A stretch of 64,000 nucleotides of DNA from NCBI RefSeq assembly GCF_000722775.1, contig NZ_JPFZ01000009.1:434001-498000 (forward strand), written 5' to 3'. Below are positions 8,129 to 15,155 of the stretch, piece after piece (the stretch's first letter is position 1; every line of letters starts with the position of its first letter). Made by a program: the position numbers and the translations under genes. The DNA is from Streptococcus mitis subsp. hohhotensis. GTDB taxonomy: Bacteria; Bacillota; Bacilli; Lactobacillales; Streptococcaceae. The notes below the pieces were generated by a model. That model worked only from the letters and a program-made list of their open reading frames with translations. It did no database searches and was not told where the DNA came from.

Positions 8129-9064
8129 TCAGTTTTTAAGCAAGTTTTTTAACTTTTGGTAGATGATTTCGTTTTCCTCTAGGCTATAGGAATTGGCACC
8201 ACTTGCTAGAGGGTGGCCTCCACCATCATGTTCCTTGGCGATTTCATTGATAGGATGGATTTTACTGCGTAAGCGAACACGATAGTGGCCATCAGCCTGC
8301 TCCACAAAAATTCCCCAGAGACTTACACTGTCAATACGTCCAGGTGCACCGACAATGGCTGCAGTTTCAGCATCGGTAACATTGAATTGTTTCAAGACTT
8401 CTTGACTCAGGATAACGCGCGCCGCACCATTTTCATCCACTTCCAGATGGTCGTAGATGTAGCCTTGAAGTTTTGCAATTTTGTAGCTCATAGTGTCCAT
8501 TTTGCGGGTGAGAGCCGCAAAGTCAAAGTTATGTTCTCTCAAATAAGCCGCCAGTCGGAGGGTTCGTGCAGTGGTAGAAGGGTAGAGGAAGCGACCTGTA
8601 TCACCAACAATTCCTGCAAAGAGCAACTCAGCAGCGCGATCTGACAAGGCAAGTTGGGTTGTTTCTGCAAATAGGGTAATCATCTCACTAGCGCTACTTG
8701 AACTAGTATCTACCCAAGATAGGTCACCGTATACATCATCATTTGGATGGTGGTCAATCTTAATGAGAAAATCACCTTGACGATAGCGTTTATCATCAAT
8801 ACGAGCAGTATTCGCCGTATCACAAACGATGATAAGGGCACCTTGGTAGGCACTATCTTCAACAAGATCCATTTCAGCCATCCAAGTAAGAGTTGGTTCA
8901 TCATAACCTACGGCTTTGATGGCTTTTTCTGGGAAATGATGTTTGAGAAGAGCTTTCAAGCCCACTTGACTTCCCAAGGCATCAGGGTCTGGTTTCATAT
9001 GACGATGAATGATAATCGTGTCGTATTCTTTAATTTTTTCTAAAATTTGATGGCAAATGTCCAT
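8129..9064 (-). CDS. pde2: DHH/DHHA1 phosphoesterase, c-di-AMP/pApA phosphodiesterase type (Pde2/NrnA)
   Basis: The protein has 311 residues from the ATG at 9064. An upstream in-frame TTG at 9076 is less likely, since GAGG sits eight bases before the ATG. The DHH domain shows IIHRHMKPDPDALGSQVGL, ALIIVCDTANTARID and the DHHP motif in KIDHHPND. The C-terminal DHHA1 domain carries HDGGGHPLASGA. This family cleaves nanoRNA, pAp and the c-di-AMP breakdown product pApA; in pneumococcus the orthologue Pde2 completes c-di-AMP degradation. It is divergent from flavodoxin; its minus-strand -10 (TACAAT, TGC-extended) is at 9091-9096. Confidence 0.9.
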   Translation of the reverse strand: MDICHQILEKIKEYDTIIIHRHMKPDPDALGSQVGLKALLKHHFPEKAIKAVGYDEPTLTWMAEMDLVEDSAYQGALIIVCDTANTARIDDKRYRQGDFLIKIDHHPNDDVYGDLSWVDTSSSSASEMITLFAETTQLALSDRAAELLFAGIVGDTGRFLYPSTTARTLRLAAYLREHNFDFAALTRKMDTMSYKIAKLQGYIYDHLEVDENGAARVILSQEVLKQFNVTDAETAAIVGAPGRIDSVSLWGIFVEQADGHYRVRLRSKIHPINEIAKEHDGGGHPLASGANSYSLEENEIIYQKLKNLLKN

Positions 9065-9090
9065 AAATAACCTCAATTCTTTCTCATTTC

Positions 9091-9140
9091 ATTGTAGCAC
9101 AAGAATTTTTATTTTTAAAATGAAAAAGATGTGATATAAT
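9091..9140. promoter_or_regulatory. Divergent promoters of pde2 and flavodoxin
   Basis: On the minus strand TGCTACAAT (extended -10, hexamer 9091-9096) precedes the phosphodiesterase gene. On the plus strand TGATATAAT (hexamer 9135-9140) precedes the flavodoxin gene. Confidence 0.6.
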
Positions 9141-9167
9141 GGAGAAAGATAAATTGAGGAGGACGAT

Positions 9168-9611
9168 ATGGCATTAGCAAAAATTGTATTTGCCAGTATG
9201 ACCGGTAATACCGAAGAAATTGCAGATATTGTAGCAGACAAATTACGTGACTTGGGCTTGGATGTCGATGTTGACGAATGTACAACGGTCGACGCTTCAG
9301 ACTTCTTGGAAGCAGACATCGCTATCGTTGCGACCTATACTTATGGTGATGGAGAATTGCCAGATGAGATGATGGACTTCTACGAAGACCTAGCAGATCT
9401 CAACTTGAATGGCAAAATCTACGGAGTGGTCGGCTCAGGAGATACCTTCTACGATGAATTCTGTAAGGCTGTTGATGACTTTGACCGTGTCTTTGTGTCA
9501 ACAGGAGCAGAAAAAGGTTCAGAGTGTGTCAAAGTTGATCTTTCTGCCGAGGAAGAAGATATTGAACGCTTAGAACAATTCGCAGAAGAATTGGCTGCTA
9601 AAGTAGGATAA
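9168..9611 (+). CDS. fld: Flavodoxin (short-chain)
   Basis: The protein has 147 residues, the usual size for short-chain flavodoxins. The FMN phosphate loop is seen as SMTGNTEEIAD near the start, followed by ATYTYGDGELPDEM and VVGSGDTFYDEFCKA, the two flavin-ring loops. It is strongly acidic, as is typical. It carries electrons for unidentified partners in the cytoplasm. It has its own extended -10 promoter, a strong ribosome site (GAGGAGG) and a terminator, so it appears monocistronic. Confidence 0.93.
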   Translation: MALAKIVFASMTGNTEEIADIVADKLRDLGLDVDVDECTTVDASDFLEADIAIVATYTYGDGELPDEMMDFYEDLADLNLNGKIYGVVGSGDTFYDEFCKAVDDFDRVFVSTGAEKGSECVKVDLSAEEEDIERLEQFAEELAAKVG

Positions 9612-9616
9612 GCATA

Positions 9617-9654
9617 AAAGTGCGCTGATGTAATTAATCAGTGCATTTTTCTTA
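9617..9654 (+). terminator. Terminator of flavodoxin
   Basis: GCGCTGAT and ATCAGTGC arms followed by ATTTTTC directly after the flavodoxin stop. Confidence 0.65.
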
Positions 9655-9696
9655 TCCAGAGTTGGGATTTTACTAGCCTATTTGATGGCTTTTTGA

Positions 9697-9702
9697 TACA
9701 AT
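9697..9702 (+). promoter_or_regulatory. Extended -10 promoter of the chorismate mutase operon
   Basis: TGATACAAT (hexamer 9697-9702) lies 24 bases before the start codon; AGGAGGA forms the ribosome site. Confidence 0.5.
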
Positions 9703-9726
9703 AATTCAAATAAAGGAGGAGACTGT

Positions 9727-9993
9727 ATGGATTTAGATATTATTCGCCAAGAAATTGATCAAATAGATGACCAAATTGTCAAACTGTTAGAAGAACGAAT
9801 GCATTTGGTTGAGGGGGTAGTTGCTTATAAGAAAGCATCAGGTAAACCGATTTTAGATACCAAGAGAGAATCAATTATCTTTGAAAAGGTTAGAAGTCGT
9901 GTAGGAGATAAGCGCTATAAGGAGACTATTGTAGCGACTTTTTCTGACATACTCAAACGTTCGCGTGATTATCAGGATCAAAACATCAAATGA
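9727..9993 (+). CDS. aroH: Chorismate mutase (AroQ class)
   Basis: The 88-residue all-alpha protein has the AroQ pattern: Arg7 in DIIRQEIDQIDDQIVKLLEERM, Lys in YKKASGKPILDTKRE, and a final helix. It converts chorismate to prephenate for phenylalanine and tyrosine synthesis. It stands alone, not fused to prephenate dehydratase. Its stop overlaps the start of the first fluoride-channel gene by four bases (ATGA), so the three genes form an operon although their functions are unrelated. Confidence 0.88.
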   Translation: MDLDIIRQEIDQIDDQIVKLLEERMHLVEGVVAYKKASGKPILDTKRESIIFEKVRSRVGDKRYKETIVATFSDILKRSRDYQDQNIK

Positions 9994-10364
9994 AAAAAGA
10001 ACAATTTTATCCGCTAGGAATTTTTCTAGCTGCCATGGTGGGCGGACTTGTGCGCTATCGAGTTTCCACTTGGTTACCAGCCAGCCCAGATTTCCCCTTG
10101 GGCACCCTTCTTGTTAACTATCTAGGCATTTTCTGCTTGGTGTATCTTGTTAAGGGCTATTTAGTCTATAAGGGAACCAGTAAAGGCGTTATTTTAGCAC
10201 TGGGGACGGGCTTTTGTGGCGGTTTAACAACTTTTTCCAGTCTAATGCTTGATGCTGTGAAACTGCTTGATACAGGGCGTTATCTTAGTTTAGTCCTGTA
10301 TTTGCTTTTGAGTATTGGTGGAGGCCCACTTTTGGCTTATTTTCTAGGGAGGAAGAAATGGTAA
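9990..10364 (+). CDS. crcB1: Fluoride channel subunit CrcB/Fluc 1
   Basis: This small membrane protein (124 residues) has four predicted helices. CrcB signatures are GGLVRYRVS near the start, GTLLVNYLGIF, and GTGFCGGLTTFSSLMLD. Fluc proteins form dual-topology dimers that export fluoride through two pores. The paired gene next door supports a heterodimer of two oppositely oriented subunits. The ATG overlaps the chorismate mutase stop, and the stop overlaps the start of the second subunit. Confidence 0.92.
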   Translation: MKKEQFYPLGIFLAAMVGGLVRYRVSTWLPASPDFPLGTLLVNYLGIFCLVYLVKGYLVYKGTSKGVILALGTGFCGGLTTFSSLMLDAVKLLDTGRYLSLVLYLLLSIGGGPLLAYFLGRKKW

Positions 10365-10687
10365 TCGTCTATCTTGCAATTGCTTGTGGTTTCGGAGCTT
10401 TAGTGCGCTATTTCTTTTCCCGCTATAATCAATCTTCTAAATTGCCACTTGGAACGCTTATAGCAAATCTTTTGGGGTGTTTTTTGATTGGATTATTCTA
10501 CAATCATGTAGAGTCTAAGGAAGTCTATGCTATTTTAGTGACGGGTTTTTGTGGAGGTTTAACAACTTTTTCTACCTTGAATGATGAACTTCAAAGACTG
10601 TTAAGCGATAAGAAGGTTTTTTACGTTTACCTGACTTTGACCTACCTAGGTGGTTTGGTTGCGATTTTTTTAGGAATTCTGCTATAA
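10358..10687 (+). CDS. crcB2: Fluoride channel subunit CrcB/Fluc 2
   Basis: The protein has 109 residues and four helices, with GFGALVRYFFSRY, GTLIANLLGCFLIG and TGFCGGLTTFSTLNDE. It overlaps the first subunit gene by seven bases. Tandem, unequal crcB genes usually encode the two halves of a heterodimeric fluoride exporter. No fluoride riboswitch is evident upstream of the operon. Confidence 0.92.
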   Translation: MVIVYLAIACGFGALVRYFFSRYNQSSKLPLGTLIANLLGCFLIGLFYNHVESKEVYAILVTGFCGGLTTFSTLNDELQRLLSDKKVFYVYLTLTYLGGLVAIFLGILL

Positions 10688-10692
10688 ATTTC

Positions 10693-10721
10693 TTTACTTT
10701 TTTGTGGAAATTTGGTAAACT
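10693..10721 (+). promoter_or_regulatory. Promoter of rplS
   Basis: TTTACT (10693-10698) and TAAACT (10716-10721) are separated by 17 bases, directly after the crcB2 stop. Confidence 0.6.
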
Positions 10722-10726
10722 GTATC

Positions 10727-10805
10727 TTGTGTGTAATGGACGCACAAAAATACAGTTTATCCGCTGAGGAAGATTCCTCAAGATTGACAAAGATAGGAGA
10801 ATAAA
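10727..10805 (+). promoter_or_regulatory. Candidate L19 leader (autoregulatory 5' UTR of rplS)
   Basis: The 5' UTR of about 78 bases contains a GTGTG/CGCAC stem and a GAGGAA/TTCCTC stem just before the ribosome site (AGGAG). Low-GC Gram-positives are known to carry a structured L19 leader here. I recognise it by position and hairpins, not by a model search. Confidence 0.4.
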
Positions 10806-11153
10806 ATGAATCCATTAATCCAAAGCTTGACTGAAGGTCAACTTCGTACAGATATCCCATCATTCCGTCCTGGTGACACTGTTCGTGTACATGCGAAAGT
10901 TGTCGAAGGTAACCGTGAACGTATCCAGATTTTTGAAGGTGTTGTTATCGCACGTAAAGGTGCTGGTATCTCAGAAAACTACACAGTTCGTAAAATCTCT
11001 AACGGTGTAGGTGTTGAGCGTATCTTCCCAATCCACACTCCACGTGTTGAAAAAATCGAAGTTGTTCGTTATGGTAAAGTACGTCGTGCGAAATTGTACT
11101 ACTTGCGTGCTCTTCAAGGTAAAGCAGCTCGTATCAAAGAAATCCGTCGTTAA
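10806..11153 (+). CDS. rplS: 50S ribosomal protein L19
   Basis: The 115-residue protein is a full-length L19, with [30 protein letters not shown] and the conserved end [10 protein letters not shown]. It lies at the 30S-50S interface. Its own promoter, long leader and terminator make it a single-gene unit just upstream of tRNA-Arg. Confidence 0.97.
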
Positions 11154-11164
11154 TTCGACTAAAA

Positions 11165-11191
11165 AACTCTGCTTTTTCAGCAGAGTTTTTA
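11165..11191 (+). terminator. Terminator of rplS
   Basis: AACTCTGC and GCAGAGTT arms followed by a T-tract, ending five bases before the tRNA. Confidence 0.85.
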
Positions 11192-11195
11192 TCTA

Positions 11196-11267
11196 GCTCC
11201 CTTAGTTCAATGGATATAACAACTCCCTCCTAAGGAGTAGTTGCAGGTTCGATTCCTGCAGGGGGCA
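11196..11267 (+). tRNA. tRNA-Arg (anticodon CCT)
   Basis: A 72-base cloverleaf: acceptor GCTCCCT pairs with AGGGGGC, the D arm is present, the anticodon stem ACTCC/GGAGT encloses CTCCTAA giving anticodon CCT, and the T loop is TTCGATT. The 3' CCA is not encoded. The DNA directly downstream is an AT-rich accessory islet, so the tRNA 3' end may have served as an insertion point. Confidence 0.95.
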
Positions 11268-11504
11268 TTTTTAGTAAATTAAGAAAAATAAAGAATATTC
11301 AAAGTGTTTATTTATAGGCAATCATTACAATTTAGTTTTTTAAAATAGGTTAGTATTTTTTCCTTGACTAATTCATAATCAAAATTTTACAAAAAATTAT
11401 ATTTTGATCAATGATTACAGAATAAAGTGGATCTGCATAGTAACTTTGACATCTATTAGTTAAAAAATAAGGACTTCCTTTGTTAGAATGTCCTTATTTT
11501 TATT
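11268..11504. other. AT-rich intergenic sequence at the islet's left edge
   Basis: No gene is visible. A hairpin with arms AATAAGGAC and GTCCTTATT and a T-tract ends near 11502 and may be an orphan terminator. I found no clear copy of the tRNA 3' end further right that would mark an attachment-site pair. Confidence 0.4.
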
Positions 11505-11735
11505 ATGGAATTGGACAAATGAGGTAAAGGTTCAGATCTATGAACTCAGAAAGTAAGTACAAAGCTTTAAACAGCTTTCAAAAAGATTTAGTGTGGATTT
11601 TTCGGGCTAAGGTATGTGACAAAAAGAATTGATTGTTATGAAATAGAGAGCCTAAAAAATGGGGAAAATCGTTATTGTTCCCCTGAATTTGATATGTTGT
11701 AAAAGATTATTTCTGGTCTGTTAAATATATCAATA
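11505..11735 (+). pseudogene. IS3-family transposase OrfA remnant
   Basis: Reading across several stops and frame changes gives MELDK, then NEVKVQIYELRK, SFKQLSKRFSVDFSG, and then, in another frame, IDCYEIESLKNGENRYCSPEF. This matches the helix-turn-helix OrfA of streptococcal IS3-family elements (typically KVQIYELRK...FKQLSKRF...LIDRYGIE...GKNRYYSPEL). No OrfB (DDE transposase) follows. It is a decayed fragment and marks the islet as former mobile DNA. Confidence 0.65.
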
Positions 11736-11847
11736 ACAAAATTTAAACATGATAGTCTAATATCTAATCCATTTAAAGTGAATACGTTTATCAATCGTTT
11801 GAGTAAGAAAATCTCAAAAGAAGGAGGGATAGGTTTTCAAAAATAAC
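11736..11847 (+). other. Unidentified open stretch after the IS remnant
   Basis: One frame reads through KFKHDSLISNPFKVNTF and NRLSKKISKEGG to a stop near 11847, with no start codon and no recognised family. It may be the tail of another decayed gene. Confidence 0.25.
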
Positions 11848-11960
11848 ATATCTAGTCATTGCTTATATATAATTTGTATCTTTTGTTTTGTTAATTTGTA
11901 TTTAAAATTTAATCGTGTTACAATTGAAATTGAAATCAAATAGAAAAGGAAAATGCAAAC

Positions 11961-12826
11961 GTGGGCACACTTTTAGCAACAAGATTAAAAAATAGACGAA
12001 AAGAATTAAAAATGTCTCAGCGAAAATTGGCTGAGGGGATATGCAAACAGGGACAGATTAGTCGATTGGAGAATGGAGAATTTCTCCAGGAGCAGACTTT
12101 TTATATGCTCTGTCTAAGAAGTTAAAAGTTAGTATAGATTATTTTTTTAATGAGGAGATTGGAGAGGAGATTGATGAGCTATCAGAGTTTAAGAAGTTAG
12201 CCCAGACATTTATCACAAATCGAAATTATGAGTCTCTGAAATATATATATGAACTAGAGAGTGTAAAGGTACATCGCTTGTCTCTAGTAGATAAGTTTTA
12301 TATGGAGTGGATAAAATCTCTTATAGATTTTTATTTCTACGGGCAAAAAGAGGAGGCTGTGGCAAGATTGGAGAAGGTACTGTCTCAGTTAAGTGTATCT
12401 GACTTGACCTACCTTCAGGTTTCAAATACTCTATTCAATTTTTATTATGATATTGAAGATTTAGAAAGTTTTAATGAAATTTGAGAAAAGTTAGAGTATC
12501 AAGTAAATCAACTCAAGTTAAACACAATCGAAGAATTAAACCTTTCTATTAAATTTAATTATAATGTTTGTCGCTACCTATGGTTGCAGAATAATACTGA
12601 AGAAGCTATTACTAAAATCACAGATACGATAAAGCAATGTAAGACGTATAGAACAACATATCTTTTGGCTGATTTGTATTTATTGATGGGAAATGTCAGT
12701 AAGAATTTTTCTTCTAAAGTTGCAGTAAAAGAGTACTTTGAAACGGCTTATTTTCTATATAAGCTTGAGGGCAATATGTCAATAGCTCTAAAAATTGAGC
12801 ATTACATTGCAGATATAACAGAATAG
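11961..12826 (+). pseudogene. PlcR/RRNPP-type HTH-TPR regulator, broken
   Basis: From a GTG at 11961 the frame encodes an XRE helix-turn-helix (LATRLKNRRKELKMSQRKLAEG...QISRLENGEF). A one-base loss at about 12079-12085 shifts the frame; the other frame continues with the expected SPGADFLYALSKKLKVSIDY. It then runs through a TPR-like helical region to 12826, interrupted by an in-frame TGA at 12482-12484. The total of 866 bases, one short of a multiple of three, fits a single deletion. An intact protein would have about 288 residues, typical of PlcR-like regulators that sense short peptides. No cognate peptide gene was found. Confidence 0.75.
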
Positions 12827-12828
12827 TA

Positions 12829-12858
12829 AAGACGATGTTCAATTAAGCATCGTTTTTT
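12829..12858 (+). terminator. Terminator after the broken regulator
   Basis: GACGATG and CATCGTT arms with a run of six T just past the stop at 12826. Confidence 0.7.
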
Positions 12859-12920
12859 AAATCCAAAATAATACAAATATGTATTTAATAAAAATAAATA
12901 AAAAAATATTATCGAAAATC

Positions 12921-12949
12921 TTGACAGTATTATATTGAAGTGCTAAAAT
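12921..12949 (+). promoter_or_regulatory. Strong promoter upstream of the CYTH gene
   Basis: A consensus TTGACA (12921-12926) and TAAAAT (12944-12949) are separated by exactly 17 bases, with a TGC extension of the -10. Confidence 0.7.
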
Positions 12950-12954
12950 GTGTG

Positions 12955-13067
12955 CAAGAAAATATTAGGCTTTGTGTCCATAAAACATCACCAGAAACTT
13001 ACTATAGACTGAGTGAATTTAAAGAGACTTCAGCCTTTGAAGAATTGAGAGGTAAAATTAATGAATG
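12955..13067 (+). pseudogene. 3' remnant of an unidentified gene
   Basis: One frame stays open and protein-like (ENIRLCVHKTSPETYY, then FKETSAFEELRGKIN) and stops with TGA at 13065-13067, four bases inside the CYTH gene. No usable start follows the predicted transcript start. It looks like the tail of a gene once translationally coupled to the CYTH gene, with its body deleted and a promoter now in its place. I do not recognise it. Confidence 0.4.
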
Positions 13068-13618
13068 AATTAGAAGTTAGATTTGAACTTAACGATGAGA
13101 GGGATTATAATAATGCTATTGCATATTTAGAAAAATCTTATAAATTTAAGTGTGAAAATAAGCAAGTTGATGAATATTTTAAAACAAAAGGAAGAGAATT
13201 TGAAAATGATGAGGTAGGTAGCTTTATTTACAGAATTCGTCAAGAAGCTGATGATAAGGCATGTGTTTTCACAAGAAAAGATACGATAAAACAAGGAATG
13301 TGGAGTGAAAGTGAAATAGAGTTAGAATCTGAAAAATTAGAATTTGTAAGGAATATCTTGCAAGATGGTTTTTCAAATATTTTCACAATAAGTAAACATA
13401 GAAAGACTTATCATGATGTATTAGAAAATAAAACGATTAATCTAGATCAGATTGATGGTCTTGGATTTTATCTTGAAATAGAGATTTTAGGAGATTTTTC
13501 AAAAGAAGATTATAATAATTTTTATGAGAAAATGTGCGGAGAGTTCTCGTTTTTAAATTCAAAAATAGAAACAAAGGGCTATGTCCAATTAATGAGAGAA
13601 AAAAATGGACGTAATTGA
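13061..13618 (+). CDS. CYTH-domain protein (triphosphate tunnel metalloenzyme family)
   Basis: The protein has 185 residues. It opens with an ExExR signature (Glu3, Glu5, Arg7), followed by the alternating charged strands of the CYTH fold: FIYRIRQE, ACVFTRKDT, SEIELESE, KHRKTYHD and FYLEIEI. CYTH proteins bind triphosphorylated substrates with divalent metal ions; known members include class IV adenylate cyclase, thiamine triphosphatase and inorganic triphosphatase. The substrate here cannot be told. AGG lies nine bases before the ATG. It sits between a gene tail and half a transporter gene inside the accessory islet. Confidence 0.75.
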   Translation: MNELEVRFELNDERDYNNAIAYLEKSYKFKCENKQVDEYFKTKGREFENDEVGSFIYRIRQEADDKACVFTRKDTIKQGMWSESEIELESEKLEFVRNILQDGFSNIFTISKHRKTYHDVLENKTINLDQIDGLGFYLEIEILGDFSKEDYNNFYEKMCGEFSFLNSKIETKGYVQLMREKNGRN

Positions 13619-14100
13619 AATTATCAAATAGTCTTGTTGGGATTGTTTACTCAATTGCTGGATTTGGTAGTTTGATAGCAGTAACCCTTCTTTCTACTTT
13701 TTTGAATAAGAAGGATGCCTTTATATTGATGAATATATCAATGGCAACCATCCCACTTGTCATTATGGCGAGTGGAATAGTAGAAAATTGGATATTTTTT
13801 GGAATTTGTTATTCAATTTTGAGCGGATTAATTACAATAGCTTCTGTTTCGATTACAACAATACAGCAACAAGAAAGTACTGTGTATAATATTGGAAAGA
13901 TACTTTCTAGTTCTTTTGTAATAGCTACCATTTTTGCTCCTTTTGGAGGGATACTGGCTGCTTATTTTAATTGGCTTTTAAACCCGAGATTAAGTCTAGT
14001 TATTTTGGGATTACTAAGTAGTTTATTGGTTATTCTTATAAAGAGTTATGAAAAAAAGCTAACTAAGAAAAGAACTGCAATATTTATAAAGGAAGATTAG
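13615..14100 (+). pseudogene. MFS transporter, C-terminal half only
   Basis: The 161-codon frame begins at a TTG that overlaps the CYTH stop by four bases and encodes about five transmembrane helices (IVYSIAGFGSLIAVTLLS, FILMNISMATIPLVIMASG, and others), ending in a Lys-rich tail. Spacing and content match helices 7-12 of a major facilitator exporter, usually about 400 residues. The N-terminal half is absent. It could be made as a short membrane protein, but I read it as a fragment left by deletion. Confidence 0.6.
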
Positions 14101-14245
14101 TGGATTAATTATCATTAGAAAAAATAATATTAATTCGTAGTAAAATAAAAAATTGAAAAAGGTTTTACATAATGTACTACCTTTTTCAGATTTAATAATT
14201 ATTAAGGAGATAGAACTAGAAACCAAAAATACTGAATTTTAAACT

Positions 14246-14320
14246 GCACCCCATAAGTAAGATTTTTTCTGTCTAACTTTTGGGGTCAGTACATTATCTC
14301 TAACTTATGGAGTGCTTTTT
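14246..14320 (+). repeat. Inverted repeat with IS3-like end sequence
   Basis: GCACCCCATAAGTAAG (14246-14261) and CTAACTTATGGAGTGC (14300-14315) form 16-base arms with two mismatches, followed by TTTTT. Between them GTCTAACTTTTGGGGTCAGTA resembles the terminal repeat of IS3-family elements (reverse: TACTGACCCCAAAAGTTAGAC). It may be a decayed IS end and may also act as a terminator. The rest of 14101-14336 shows no gene. Confidence 0.45.
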
Positions 14321-14336
14321 CTATATTCAAATTATT

Positions 14337-15143
14337 TTACAGCACCCACGTACGGATGGCATGGGCAACGCCAGATTCATCATTAGATTTAGTGATGTAT
14401 TTGGCGATTTTTTTGATTTCTGGATTTCCGTTTTCCATGACTACGGGGTTTCCAACGACTTCCAGCATGGCGCGGTCATTTTCTTCGTCACCGATAGCCA
14501 TGGTTTCATCTTTAGTCAATCCTAGTTTTTCAGCTAGGTGAGTGATAGCTGAACCTTTGTCAACATTCTTTTTAAGGAGTTCGAGGTAGAAAGGAGCGGA
14601 TTTGTTGATGGAGTAGCGTTCGTAAAATTCTGCTGGAATTTTTTCAATCGCAACATCGAGAATCTCAGGCTCATCGATGAACATACACTTGACGATTTCC
14701 TTATCAGCCATTTCTTCAGGTGTACGGTAGAAGATAGGCATGCTGACGAGGGTTGATTCGTGCACAGTGTATTTTCCGATATTGCGATTGGCAGTATAGA
14801 TACCGTCCTTGGTAATAGCGTGCATGTGAACGCCAAGCTTACGACTGAGGAATTCCATATCTAGATAATCCTCATAGGTCAAGGATTCGCTGATAATCTC
14901 ATGGCCTGTAGCAGTTTCTTGGACAAGGGCACCATTGAAGGTCACGACATAGTCGCCTTCATCTCTCAACTGCAAGTCGTCCAGAAGTTTGGCAACACCT
15001 GCGATGGGGCGACCAGTTGCAATGACGACTTTGACACCAGCTTCTTTGGCATCTTGGATGGCAGAAAAGACTTCAGGAGTGATCTCCTTTTGGCTGTTGA
15101 CTAGGGTTCCGTCGATATCGACGGCGATTAGTTTAATACTCAT
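14337..15143 (-). CDS. Cof-type HAD phosphatase
   Basis: The protein has 268 residues. HAD motif I is VDIDGTLV (Asp9, Asp11), motif II is the Thr in VIATGRP, motif III is a Lys before the C-terminal block, and motif IV is AIGDEENDRAML. The cap is the large alpha/beta C2 type of the Cof/YidA subfamily, which hydrolyses sugar phosphates and other small phosphates. The precise substrate is unknown. It lies 12 bases after the HD-domain gene on the same strand and is probably co-transcribed with it. Confidence 0.9.
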   Translation of the reverse strand: MSIKLIAVDIDGTLVNSQKEITPEVFSAIQDAKEAGVKVVIATGRPIAGVAKLLDDLQLRDEGDYVVTFNGALVQETATGHEIISESLTYEDYLDMEFLSRKLGVHMHAITKDGIYTANRNIGKYTVHESTLVSMPIFYRTPEEMADKEIVKCMFIDEPEILDVAIEKIPAEFYERYSINKSAPFYLELLKKNVDKGSAITHLAEKLGLTKDETMAIGDEENDRAMLEVVGNPVVMENGNPEIKKIAKYITKSNDESGVAHAIRTWVL

Positions 15144-15155
15144 AAATTTCCTCTT

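Noticed and set aside
9990-10687. Recent duplication of crcB
   Set aside because: The two subunits are well diverged and are a normal dual-topology pair.
11196-14330. Complete integrative element with flanking attachment sites
   Set aside because: I found no integrase in the islet and no clear copy of the tRNA 3' end on the right side.
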